A DNA stretch of 64,000 nt from Monosporascus cannonballus (taxonomy: Eukaryota; Ascomycota; Sordariomycetes; Xylariales). Where the stretch lies: the NCBI GenBank assembly GCA_004154925.1, contig QJNS01000114.1, positions 124,001 to 188,000 of the forward strand. Direction: 5' to 3'. Position numbers and translations under genes: made by a program. Position 1 is the first letter of the stretch, and each line of letters begins with the position of its first letter. The notes below the pieces were generated by a model. The model searched no databases, had not been told where the DNA came from, and saw only the letters and a list, made by a program, of their open reading frames with translations. Shown here piece after piece: positions 47,381-59,745 of the stretch.

Positions 47381-49421
47381 TGTGTCGTAGATGTATGTAT
47401 GCGTGTGTGTGTGTGTGTGTGTCTCTATGAGAGAAGCAGTAGAAGCTCTCGTTGGTGTTGTGCCTGTAGATAGTTACGGAAGGTATGTGCTCGTAGATAG
47501 AACAGGGAGATGAGGTTGTGCGTTGGACGGAATGGTGAGAAGGACCAATTGATGTTGACGAGATCTCCCGAGGCAATTTTCTCGCATGTGTCGGAATGTG
47601 CAACGAAGACGGCTTACCTGTAGAGCTACGTAGCTATTAACTCAACTCCCCCGTTGCCCAAGTTCCATGCCAGAGATCGAGGGAAGGTGCCCACTGTCTC
47701 GCAGCATCTGAGGATCGACGAAGGCGTATCATTGGGTCATAGATTATGACGTCACTACAACGAACAACGGCTACTAGGCACCGTACGCAGGTACTGTGCG
47801 CAATCCCTCCACCCCCCCTTCCCCCCTTGTCCCTAAGTGTAGAGCCAAACCAGCCATTGAATGATTGCCTTAGACCAGCCCCCAATCATTACTCGCCCTC
47901 GTCAGTTCAGTGTCGTGAAGTCTCGAAGTCAAGGCCCCCCATAAGCGCCACTTATTGTTATGACCCGCATTGACGACTCCCGATCAGCATCATAGATCCC
48001 TTGAGTTCTCTACGTTATATGAACTGTCATGTAGCACTGCCGCCATTAGCTAAGTTACGTACAGCATAAACCTCAACACTTTTCTCGCCAGATCTTCAAT
48101 TAGCCTGCTAAATGCATATTGTAACCCCTTTTCATGAATAATTCATCCCGGTTTGAATGGCAGCAACGGCCGGCATATTTGCGAGCATTATCGGAAGAAA
48201 CATACAAGACACCACGGTCGTAAGAGCTAGTACGACAAGACACCCAGGGTCTTTCCCCCTGGTGAGACGCTGAGAATGTCAGTGACGATGCCGATTAAGG
48301 GTCAGCATACTCTGTAACTCCCAGAGCTAGAACAGCCCCTAAGAACCAGTTACCTGGGTTGCCGAAAAGATAACAAGAACGGAGTAGAATCTTGTCTCTT
48401 AGGGAATCTCGGAATAACGCAAATCACCTGTCTCAGGCGACCCAGCATCGCCAGCGATGACTCTTCCGCTCAGCGCATCGTCAGAGGCCCCGTAATGCAT
48501 AAAAGGGATATAATCTTTGCGCCCCACACCAAAACTCTACGCGGGATCAGAATTACGACTGCTTCACGAGCATAGGAGGCTTGCTCACGAGGTTATAACT
48601 GCCGTGGTGCGGTTGCAAATGAACTGCGCCCTAGCGGGCATTACTGTCGGGCGGCTTACATCAACGAGCAGCAGGGTCGTAGGTCGAGCTCTGGATCGAT
48701 CGGTCGAGACCATGGTTAAAGGCCTTTCCGTGATCAGAGTGGACATCGAACTAAAGCAGATACCATTACATTCGACGGGGTTGGTCATGAGTTAACAGAC
48801 ATAATATACCACTCCATATAGTTGTTGCACAGGGTAGCACTCTAAATCAAATTATGCCTGGCTTTTCGTCCCTCGGGAATATGAACTACTATACACGATT
48901 CCAAGAACGGCTAAGGTACTCTCATCCGTGCATCCCCGAGAAGTATTCCTGAATTTCTTTCCGATACTATAGAGAGCACCCTCCTTTGGGCCACCTAGAC
49001 GTACCTTGAGAAGCGAACAGGGGCATGACGCATGCTGACCCAATGTGGATGATTATTTTGCGTGACAACACCGTGGATACCGTATGGAGAAAAGTCATGC
49101 AGATCAGGCATACCAAGCTCCTTCCCCTTTTGAGATCTGTACTGAACTCCTGAACACCCGCAAACGCACTTGTATGACAAGTGGTGTTATAGTCCAGAGA
49201 CCGACAATTCCGGGCATGGGTATATCTCGGGGTGAGGTGACCAAGAGGCCACCAGGTACAATACGCGAAAAGGAGAAGGGAAAGAATAATACTACATCCA
49301 AGCATCTGTATCAGAGCCGAGATGCGCCGGATCTTGGTAGTTTGGCTACCGGAATATTATGGTGATGACAGCCCTAGCCATAAAACACGAGAGGGCTGGG
49401 CTTCGTTGAGAAAAGATGCCA
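47381..49421. other. Intergenic region, no gene seen
   Basis: Promoter side of the small mitochondrial-type gene, with a GT repeat at 47403-47422, and 3' flank of the KH-domain gene. Short ORFs around 48517-48795 are not supported by domain or splice evidence. Confidence 0.5.
47403..47422. repeat. GT dinucleotide microsatellite
   Basis: (GT)10, about 23 bases upstream of the minus-strand ATG at 47380, so in the presumed 5' UTR or promoter. Confidence 0.9.
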
Positions 49422-51387
49422 TTACTGTCCAGGCGGCTTGGGCATGTTCGCCGGCAGCTGGCCTCCGCCCTGCTGCTGGGCCATAGCAGCATACCACATG
49501 GCCACATACGCTTGATATCCCCCGTCTAGAGCAGCAAGTCAGTAACGCGGAAGGGTCAAATTCTAGGAGGGGTACACTTACAAGGAGCGTACGGGTCAGC
49601 ACCGTTAGCGGCAGCAGGAGCTTGTCCGTCTTGCCCGTTGTTCTGATTCTGCGCTCCTTGGGGTGCGTAGTTGGGATTATCAAAATCTCGACGGTTCTGG
49701 TTCCTGCTGCGAGCACCACCACCGCCGCCACCACCATTACTGTTCTTCTGACGCTATCTTCAATCAGCTCACTGCACTGTCCAATGCCGGACGGTCCAAC
49801 TTACCACTGCGTCAACCTTGTCTTCGATCGCCTGCTTTGCTCGACTGATGGCTTCACGGGACCCGACTAGGCCAATCTCACGCTCTACTTCACCAGGCCC
49901 AGAAGATTGCGATACGTTGATCTTGCAGCCAGTACTGTTCTGCATCTCTCGAATAGTCTCGCCACCCTTTCCTATGATCATGCCAACAGCCTCAGAGGGT
50001 ACGTAGATAGAGTCATTGACCTTGTCATTGCCGCCACCGCCGCCGTGGCCACCGTAGCCGCCGTCGCGGAAATGGTCATTCTTAGGGGGACGGCTCTTGG
50101 GAGCGGCATCGTTGACATTACGGCTGTCACTGTCCACGATCTCAAGAATCAACTCCTTAGCTTGAGCAGCAGCTTCACGCGGACCAATCAGATTGACGGG
50201 TCGAAGCCCATTCACGCTCTTGGATTCACCGACAATGTTGATGTGACAGCCGCTGCGCTCTTGGAGATCTCTAATAGTCTCGCCGCCACGGCCGATAATG
50301 AGTCCCACAGTACGATCAGGAACCATGATTTGCATGCAGTCTTCGCCTTCGCGCAATGTAGCCGGGCCAGCACCGGTGCCGGCGCCGGCGCTAGGACCGC
50401 CACCGCCACCACCACGGCCGCCGCCCTGGTGAGACTTGTCCAGACCGGCGCGCGCGATAGCACCCATACCACTATCTTCGATGATTCTATTGATTGCGCC
50501 AATGGCCTCAGCACGTCTAGCACGCGGACCGGAAACTTTGCACTGGCGATAAGGCGCCTGTGGATCAGTGGGGCTGACGAATTGTACTCTGCATCCGGTC
50601 TCTGATTCAACACGTCTGAGGTTCTCTCCTTGCCTGCCAATGATGAGGCCGACGAGACTCGATTCAATCTGAATGACTTCGGTATTATCATCATCAGCAG
50701 CACCACCACGGTCACGGCCGGAACCGACGCGTGGAGAATAAGTGCCGGAGGGTCGGCCGCGGTTAGGACCGGGCGACATAGAACGATCGCGACCATAATC
50801 ACGAGCATGGCTACCTCGATCATCACGTCGCTCATCTCTGTAAGGATTGAAGTTGTCACGAAACGCATCACGTCGTACAGGCGGAGAACGAGAGCGAGAT
50901 CTATAATGTCTGGCATCACCAGCACGAGGATCATGGGGAGGCGGATACGCGCCAGGAGGCCGTTCATAAGACGTGAGACCCTTATCAGTGGCAAATGCCT
51001 TAGCCTGGGCAATAGCATCTGCAATACTGACAGAACCAGAGCTGACGGGTTTGATAGCACTCAAGTCGAAGTTTCCACTGGCGGCGGGCTGAGGCATGGC
51101 AAAGTTTCCCGGGGCATAAGGTTGGGATCCAGGGGGCATTGTCGGAGGGTAGGCATTAGTGGTCGTACTCGGTTGATAGGCAGGAAGCGGGTGAGGCGGT
51201 TGGCCTTGACCGGGCGTAGATCGTTGAGCAGCTAATATAAAGCAACTTGGTTAGACACATGCCATTCTTGAAGGAAATGATACACCTAGGTTGGGCTCAA
51301 GGCCCATGGCAGGCAATATGAGAGAGAGTACTTACCCAGCGCTGCAAGAATGGACTCTATGCTAGTTGATGTTGATGGGTCCGCCAT
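49422..51387 (-). CDS. Triple-KH-domain RNA-binding protein (FUBP-like)
   Basis: Nuclear or cytoplasmic single-stranded nucleic-acid binder, similar in plan to far-upstream-element binding proteins. Four exons, 51336-51387, 49805-51231, 49582-49753 and 49422-49525, join in frame to 584 residues. Start MADPSTSTSIESILAALG. Residues ~60-190 are disordered, with RSRSRSPP and many Arg/Asp-Arg pairs. Three KH domains follow at ~203-275, 310-380 and 433-503, each with an intact GxxG loop: IIGRQGENL, IIGRGGETI, IIGKGGETI. Gly-rich linkers separate them. The tail has NGGGGGGG, Asn/Gln-rich sequence, and ends MPKPPGQ. Likely role in mRNA processing, stability or splicing; the exact orthologue is not assigned. 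Confidence 0.93.
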
Positions 51388-53496
51388 GATTCCGACACAA
51401 TACGCTCAGTTCAGTTAGGTTGTTCAATGGTTTGCTGCAGGAAAACGTGCGTCGTAGATCCCAGCTGGAGTCCTTGAGCAGATATTTTCAAAGACGAATC
51501 AATGAAAAATATGATAGCTCAAAGGATTCTGGGTGTCAAAGAATGCGAGGTTTGATCCGTTGATGACTATGCAGATTTACTAGCTTCAAGAAATCATGCA
51601 AGGACAGAACGGCGAGCAACTAGGATGAATAGACGGATTCAGTGCACCAGAAGCGAGCAGCAGTACGCAACAGTCCAGTCAGTCAGTTAAACCAAGTATG
51701 CACGAGTACAGTGAAAGAGTTGGAGAGGATTGACCCGGGCGGGAAGTGAGTAGATGGAAAGGTGAAATGCAATGTGATTTGTGTGCGTGATTTGCGACCT
51801 GAAATTTCTTAGTGCTGGTGAAACAAATTTCGAAATTTGACCGATGGTTCCAATTATGTTGAGAGCGTCTCTTTAATCACAATTCCTCAGTCGCATCCAA
51901 CACCTGATTCGTTCACCAGACAGAAGGCGCGCTGTATGTGAGTATGAGTGTGTGTGAGTGTGTCGCCGCCCAGAAGTTTATTCCTTCCAAAGGCAAGGAG
52001 TACTGAGCATCAAGTATCCGGTATATGCACATGAGGGATGGAAATATGGGCGCGCCCGGTTGTGCGTCAGGTAGGAAGCCAAATGAATGCCTTACATCCA
52101 AAGGGGAGGTTGGTCGCCCTTGATTTGCCGATAGATGCGCGCGTGGTTGGGTGTAAAAAGGAGGGAAAAGAGGGAAATTTTTTGGATAGGGTGGTCGGCT
52201 AGATATGGAAGGCTTGTTGCCCTTTCCCTTCACAATGATCTATGACAATAACAATTGATGAGCTTGTACGAAGGAACTTGTATGTGTGGCTGACAAATGA
52301 CATGTGGCACAGAAACTGAATCGTAAACCGAAAATGCCTGTTCAAGCACCGGAAGGTTTCTGAAGCTACTCCGTTTGTGGTTAAATATGCATGTACATGT
52401 ACCCAAAACATAGTGCTGATGATTAAAATCTGAAGGTACTATATACTTCAGCCACACATATATACCATCCTTAACCTTCCGGGTGGCTGTGCGGTTGGAA
52501 GGACTTCCAGGTTGCCTTACACTGGCCTAAATGTTGCCTTGGGGATAGGTAATTCCTCGGATGTTATAGAATATTATTTGAGTAAGAAGCAGCTTCTCCG
52601 GCTGGCCTATTGAGTGGATCTGCCGAGTCTATTAAAATAATACACATCCTTCAAGTTCCTCCCGGCTAAAGGAGTATAGTATTATGATATCAATGCGGCT
52701 ATGGGCTGAGATTTGGCTTCTTATGAATGCAGTTCCATTCCATTGGCGTTCACCGGGCTCATCGTATGGCTTGTTATATAGGAGAGACACTTATGGGATT
52801 CCAGAAGACTGCCTATAAGCTAACTATTTGCGTTCCTGGTCGAAGTAAAATGAAATGAAATCAACGATGAGCCCATAGTCCCTGACCTATATCTAAAGTT
52901 AGCATGATCATCCTTTTGCGGCCTCGAAGGGTTCATAGAGTATATGGTGCTATGTTTCGATAAGATAGGCAGCTTTAGGTTCCAGGTCGTGATGCGCAGC
53001 TCCTCGTCCGACTTCAATCCACTCGGTGAACCCCTAACTAGACACCCAATTTCCAATCTTGAGCGGGACGTCATCGCCAGCCAGAAAGAAGAAAAACCAT
53101 GCGTTGGTGGGGGGGACTGATCCGACTGAGAGGAAGTACTAGGCTCGGGTCGCAATGAATCAGGACAATCAGACACCTCCAGGATAGACTTTCTGACGTT
53201 TCTTGACGGAATCTTCTAGCGACTGGTCGGGCTGGTGGCATTTACTTCATAACGATATGTAGCTCTTAACGGGTGGTTTTTGGCTCGCAACCGATGTCGA
53301 CATACCTCCTTATTCAGGTCGCGTCAACGGACTCTTCGACATGGCATCGGTTCAACCGTCCGCGCCGTACCGCAATATTTAACCAGGGGAGCAGAAGCCC
53401 GTAAAGCTAGCCTTCACTCCGAAGGTACCAGAGGCGTGTATATTGTGTAGATTATACGTTCATGTCGCTAAAGAGATCTACACGGATCATATCTAA
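51388..53496. other. Intergenic region, no gene seen
   Basis: Promoter and 5' UTR side of the KH gene, then the 3' flank of the Dicer-like gene. A 118-codon minus-strand ORF at 52820-53176 is Ser/Pro-rich with no domain; not called as a gene. Confidence 0.5.
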
Positions 53497-56400
53497 TCAG
53501 GTCATAACCTCGTCCCTCGTAGCTCTGTTGCGCAGGAGCGTATCATAACCGACATCCGCGGCCTTCGTCATGACCTCCTCCCTGCTGACACCCCCGCCGA
53601 GCTCGACGAGGAGCTCCCCATCAATGAGGACCCTGCAGACCCACTCCTTGGACCCGGCGCCGTCGTCCCTCCTCCTGAGCTCGGTTTCGTACGCGACCTC
53701 CTTCTGGTCCGAGGCGGCCAGCTCGCCCAGCTTGTTCTTGGGGTGTGTCACGTCGACGCGGTCCGCGAGCAGGCGCCGCAGGTAGGGTAGGATGCCGGCC
53801 CGCTCGACGACCTCCCGGCAGGCGTCCATGGATCCCGAGTCGACCCAGACAGCGCCGAGGATGCTCTCGAAGAGGTCGGAGAAGGACTTGGGGATCTGGA
53901 GGTGCGCCAGGAGCGCCCATGGGTATTCGCTGCCCTCCCGCATGCACTGTAGAATATCCGTCCGCTCTAACGCATGGTTCTCCTCTGTCACGCCCTGTGC
54001 TCTGCTGAGTCTCTGCGAGGAATGCCGCATGAGCTTCCACACAGGGACCCTGACCTGCGACTCGTCCGTCGTTCCGTCTTCCAAGATGCTCGTAGCCTCC
54101 TCTGTATATGTCCATTCCATGACCATAAAACCGAGAAAATCCGCGTTTACCGAAGCGGTGCGGTACAGGTGCATCTCCTGGTGTGTGAGTTCCCGTTCGT
54201 AATTCCAAAGGCTCGAGACAACGATATTGTCAAGAACAGCGTCTCCAAGAAACTCCAGCCGTTCCATACAAGCATCCGTCAACTGACCGAGATTGAACGA
54301 TGCATGGGTCATTGCTTCACCGGCCAGCGCCTTGTTCTGGAAAGAGTAGCCGATCAACTCTTCAAGAGGCGATAATGTGCTGGGGAGTTCCTCCTTTCGT
54401 GGCCTCTGAGAGGCTAAGATATCCCGAGCGGCGTCTAAAGTGTGCCATTCGATTTCTGGGATGAACGTTCGGATGCAAGCCAGCGCCTTGCTCATCCCAC
54501 CATCCAAAAGTGAAGCTCCAATTAGCGACTCAACCACATCTGCTAGTGTCTTAGTCGATAACTCTCTTTTCCTGGGTGCTTGGGAATCCTGTTTAAGTAT
54601 GTCATCTATATAGAATGGCCGCCATTTTGCTCCTGTGAAAGGTTTCGTAAGGATGAACCTATCTAGGCCCATCTCCACTGTGGAACGACACAGTCTTGAA
54701 TTTGAGACTATCAAGCTTTTCTTGGCGGAAAGGTATCCTTCTGGGTAAAACGGGTCTGTCGTAGATCAGCGGGTCTGCTATATACCTCAAGGGGAGCAAA
54801 TGTATGAGCTGGGTGACTTACGATTGGCTGCAACCGAGACACTTGTCAGCAGCTTCAAGATTGTGTCTCCTAAGAATTCAAGTCGCTGATAGTCGGTTGC
54901 CTCTCGTGCGGCAGAAGAGCTGATTGCTGTGGCAACCAACGACAAGTCCGAAAATGCCAGTTCCTTCAGAACAGTCTTGCAAAGCTCATCCGCAACCAGA
55001 TAAACTTCGATCTTGTGCATGATTGATGGTATGAGGGCGCCAAACTGGACAACTGATACATGGACACCGTCCACAGTACAGCGAGACGCAGGTCGAATAC
55101 TCTGATATGGTTTTGTCGATGAAGTGGCCGAGGCATTGTCAGGAATTGGGTGAAGAAAATCCTTTCGCCGTGGCCATTTTTTGAGTGCCAGCCAGGGTAC
55201 ATCGACCGGTTCCTCAAGCAATGAGTCCCAGCATCTTTCCTTCACTAAATCAGGAGACGGCCTGGAGGCGAGCCATGATTCATAGAAAAAGGGGGACCTG
55301 TTTTCGTATCGGATGAGGAAGCAGGGTTCGAGAATTCCCCCTTCAACAGGCTGCTGTCCGGCGGTCCGCTGGAACGGGAGATCCGTTACTGACTGCAGAT
55401 GTAGGGCATGCGGTGAGTCATGCACTTCCCAGCGATGGCCATATGCTAGATCAATCAATGCCATGCTTTGGTTGGGCTTGAGACCAGCTTTTGGGACGAC
55501 GTGGACCTCGCCCACTTCAATCCTCCATTGGTTTGCCTTATCCCAGTAGATGTTGAAAGCAGGAAGATTCGGGAAACCACTGGGAAGACCAGCATCAAAT
55601 TCCGAAATGACATGCCTGCGTTGGTCAATGAGGCGTAGCTTTCTCACGCTGACGCTTGTGGTGGTATCCCAAGAACGCGCGATCTCGAGCCAGGGATTCC
55701 AGAGGCGGTTGACTTCGGCTCTTGCGGCTCTGGTCTCCGCATTTTCCAATTCATCTTTCAGCGGCATCAGGTGGTCGTTCACTAACCCGGCTTCGTAGAG
55801 AGCTACGAACGCCTGGAAAGCAGCATCTTTGGTGGCATTCTTCTCGGAATACCAGACCCGAGAGCCCTCGAACCGGCGCAGGTGGGGTGGAAACGAGACA
55901 GGAAGGACAACCGTCTCTTTGACCATCGGAGGGCCCGATCGAGAGACCTCCATCTCACGCTTTAGGTAGTATGGTCTTGATTCAACATACTGGCGCGAAG
56001 TGAGACTTGCGCAGACGTGCTCTAGATGGGACTTAGCCTGGTCGAAGTCGAGTTGGGCTCCGGTCTTTGCAATGCGAAAAGGAGGGATATCAGGAGATTC
56101 CTCCTCTTCGAGGTCTGCTAGTTGTTGAATCTCTCTGAGTTCGTCCTCATATTTTTTCTTCATCTCCGCCTCAAGCTGGGCCCATTCCACATATTTGCTT
56201 GACTCTGCAGGGTCCATCATGATGAGCCTTGACTCTCGCGCACGCGCCCTTCCACGTCTCTGTATGAAAGATTTCAGGTTTGTTGGCGGGTCAAAGCACA
56301 CGACCAGATTACAAGCCGGAACATCGATCCCCTCCTCGAGGACCTCAGTGGCAACCAAGAGATTGAGCTTGCCATCTTGAAAATCATGGAGATTTTGAGA

Positions 56401-58109
56401 GCGATCATCTCTGTAAAGTTCACCGACATTTCGACCCCGTGAACTCCAACGACTGGTACCCAACATAGAGCCAACTCGGAAACGAGACTCCAAGGAAGGA
56501 AGCGCTGATAAGATGTATGCCAATACGACAACAGTAGCAGTTTGGCGGACGAATACGATACCAGTCGTGTCCTCCGGCGAAGACAAGAGCTCGCCTATCA
56601 GGACATTCACCTTATTAGAAACTTGAAGGGTGTCTCCTATAAGAGTTCTCTCAACTTCAACCTTCTGTAACACACTTGCAAGGTACTGCTTCTCCGTGCT
56701 TTCCCAGGTACCAAACCACTGATCGTTCTTCCTGACTGAATCGAGAAACTGGTTAATCGCTGTATATATGAAATAATCAGCGGCCCAAGCTCCGAACTCA
56801 CGCCAGACCTCATCGCTTTTCCGGCATAGAGACTGCATCTGCCTGCATGTTTTGGTATCCCTCTTCTCTAGGGCTTTTTGAAGCGCCGCTCGGCTGCGTT
56901 CCGTGTTCTCAGCACGAAGGCGCAGGATGTAAGGATCACTGTAAATGTCCAGTCCCTGAGTAACCTTATAAAGGCTTGCCATGGACTCGGTATATGTCGG
57001 ACGTGGCGGCGGAGGTGTGTATAGGATACATGTCATCTCTGGTCGCTTTACCATGGACATAAGCTGATCTCGATGCACGCTGGGACTCTTGCAAACGGCA
57101 TCCAGAGTAGCCTCAATTTCCTCCAGTCCGTTAAGGCTTGATTTCATAACAGGACTTGCGGTGAGACCAAGGATCGCCGGGACCGGAAGACCCGCAGCTT
57201 TATAGGAGCGATATCGAGCCATTATCTGACTTCCAGGGTGTTTCCCGACGCAACGGTGCGCTGCTGCGGTAAGTCTCTAAACCAAGGAAGACGGAGACTG
57301 ACTATACGTTACCTTCATCAAAAACGATTAGTGCAAGCCTATCGAGCCGTATAAATGCATGTGAAACAGCGTCCAAGAGGACCTGGTGTGTTGATACAAC
57401 TATGCGAACATTTCTCAAGAAGTCCTCCCAGATGCGAGGCTCAGACCAAGCATCATAGTTATCACCACCACTAAGAAGCTTTATCTGGACGCTTGGAATC
57501 TGTGCCTTGAGGACTTCAAACTGCTGGGCACAGAGAGCGACAGTAGGCGTAAGAAACCATATAAGCTAAGCTCTGTTAACCCCCAATAAGCAAATGGGGC
57601 TCTCAGAGCCTGTTACCTTTTCAGGAGGCGACATGTCCAGCTCAGCCTGAATTCGAAGCACGGCGCTGGTATAATTGTGAGCCGGCAAGAATGCAAGGAT
57701 GGTCTTCAGGCAGCGGCGCCCATAATAGGCTCAAAGGCTGTTGGGTTTGTGAAGTGTGCGCTCAAATGGGATAGCCCAGCAATTAGATGTTAAAAGGGAC
57801 TTACACCTGTGTCTTCCCGGTACCTGTATCCATCTGTAGTAGGTTGTCAGACGTGCCTACCAACAAATGAGGTCTTCCACTTACAGCAACAATGATGTTC
57901 TGCTTGAGGCTTTCTTCAAACATCTCTAGCTGATATGCGCGAGCATGGATTACGACCGGATCTTTCGTCTCGCCATCTTGAGTAGGACCCCCATCGAGTT
58001 GCTCAGACTCCGCCGGCGACGGGGTGCTATAGGGCATGATACCTTCGTCTGACTCCTTCCCCTCAGCATCCGAGCTCGAGGCTGATGACAATTCCACGTT
58101 GCTATGCAT
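53497..58109 (-). CDS. dcl2: Dicer-like ribonuclease, Dcl2 type
   Basis: Cuts double-stranded RNA into small RNAs for RNA silencing and antiviral defence. Exons 57885-58109, 57805-57833, 57617-57665, 57313-57565, 54822-57260 and 53497-54755 join in frame to 1417 residues. Domains in order: helicase with Walker A DTGTGKT (~77-83), DEAH (~184-187, split by an intron), and motif VI QRRGRAR; Dicer dimerisation domain (~590-690); RNase IIIa with QRLEFLGDTIL (~977) and DVVESLIGA (~1070); RNase IIIb with ERLEFLGDAVL (~1163) and DLFESILGAVW (~1280). The acidic metal ligands are present in both RNase III domains. No PAZ domain is apparent, as usual in filamentous-fungal Dicers. The Dcl2 rather than Dcl1 call rests on length and N-terminal style. 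Confidence 0.93.
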
Positions 58110-58530
58110 CTCTATGGCGATGAGCGCTGGTATGCAAAACTGAGAAATAGATCCCTAAAGGGGAGGTCTTAAGAACGAGCGACGAGTGATAATAGAATTC
58201 TCAAGTCATGTTGCGCGACAAGATAGAGTTCCCAAGCCAGTGGGCGTCTGTTCCGAGGGCCGATTCTCCATTTGTTGACTGCGAGACTGCGACCTTGAAT
58301 ACCTAACCATGTCAGGTATCAAAACCAGAAACAGTGATTTTGTCCTGAAAATTGATTGATGGCTTACTAGCCGGCTGATTGCATTCGATGATTCACCTTT
58401 TTGTGCTGTGAAATATTGTCCATGTGTGTAGACGCCGAAACCGCACCGTGTCGGAAACATATAAGGACTGTGCATTCGAGCACTTCGTGGTCTGCTTCCA
58501 TCTCAAGCACGACATGGCCCAGTCTTGCCT
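58110..58530. promoter_or_regulatory. Divergent promoter of dcl2 and the RCC1-like gene
   Basis: Only 421 bases separate the two start codons, so both promoters must overlap or abut here. Dicer genes in other fungi are induced by virus or double-stranded RNA; whether this interval carries such control cannot be told from sequence. Confidence 0.6.
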
Positions 58531-59650
58531 ATGAAAATGGAGCTTTACGCGACCGGCTTCAATGCTTGGTGGCAACTTGAATTCAACGATGCAAGTGAAT
58601 CTTCTAAAGAGCTAGATGACATCCAGTCATTTCGCTCGGTGTTAAAAGACCGTTCCCTCATCGGCCGGCCGTATGCTTTCCTAGCCTGTACCTTCGGTGA
58701 GTTTGGAGCAACAGGTGCCACCTTGGCTGGGGTCTTCCAACAACCGATGCAGGAGGTAATTCTTACTAACGGAGATAGTGAATACCGGTACTCAATGGCA
58801 TTCTGCGGGCTTCGCCGAGGAGCTGTCAGAAGCACCTACAATCAGGAACAAGCTACTGTCTTCCTCTGCAGCTATTGCCGGGAACGGGAGGGTAGCAGGC
58901 AGGTACTAGGACGCGTGTGATGACTGGCATGCCGCTGACGAAGAGAACTAGTGTGGCACGAAAAGGAGAAGCTTGTCAAGGAGTACTCTTCATTGTCGCT
59001 GGCTGAAATAGGCCAAGCACAGGCTAGTTATCCCGGACTCGATGAGATTGTTCAGCTGGTGGCATACGAGACTGGCTTTGCCGCGCTGTCGATGCAAGGC
59101 GATGTCGCGACTTGGGGCGACGAGCGATACGCCGCATCTCTTGGGAGAGAAGTCACGCAGGAGAGGTAAGGGAGGGAAGGTGCCCAACCCGCATCTATGC
59201 ACGAAGACCTGACCCAGCGCACCTAGTCCAGCGGAATACCCAGGCGCCGTGCGAGAGCTTGAGGAATTGCCTACTGGCAAGATCAAGAAAATAGTAGCCG
59301 GTGGTTATGTTGTACTTGGGCTAACGGAAGGGAACGACCTGTACGCTTGGGGTGGCCATCCAGGACGACCCGCTCTTATCGAGGGGATCTCGGGGAGTCC
59401 CACGCCGGTAATTGTCGAGGAACACGACATAACGGACTGTGCGGTGGGAGAGTCGCATATGATCGTACTAACAGATGGTGGCGACGTATACGTGATTGGC
59501 GACAACGCCAACGGGCAGCTGGGCCTACCAGTCAGGAAAACAACATCTTGGACAAAAGCAGCGATACCTCTCATGGCAGGGCAGTCTGTGGTAGCAGTTG
59601 GAGCAGGGCCTCGGAGCTCATTCGTATTGACGAAATATCAAGTTTCTTAA
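58531..59650 (+). CDS. RCC1-repeat protein
   Basis: Beta-propeller protein of the RCC1/BLIP-II type; related proteins act as guanine-nucleotide exchange or scaffold factors, but the role here is unknown. Exons 58531-58696, 58779-58902, 58944-59165 and 59227-59650 give 311 residues. Intron 1 has GTGAGT and a TACTAAC branch. Intron 2 is uncertain: a GT-AG pair (58903-58943) keeps frame, and a GC-AG alternative would drop about five residues. Repeat signatures: MKMELYATGFNAWWQL at the start, LTEGNDLYAWGGHPGRPALI, then AVGESHMIVLTDGGDVYVIG followed by DNANGQLGL. Shorter than canonical seven-bladed RCC1, so some blades are degenerate. Confidence 0.86.
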
Positions 59651-59745
59651 TCTCGTAGAAGCCCTGCTCCTTGACCTTCTATGCTCTTTTAATGTACAAG
59701 CCAAGTCAAGTATTGCCCAATCCTAATCTTGCCCGCCTCCCCCAA

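Noticed and set aside
52820..53176. 118-codon minus-strand ORF downstream of the KH gene
   Set aside because: No domain, no splice partners, and low-complexity Ser/Pro content; not strong enough to call.
4533..58109. A single RNAi-heterochromatin gene cluster linking the chromodomain protein and Dicer
   Set aside because: The two genes are 45 kb apart with unrelated housekeeping genes between them; physical clustering is not supported.
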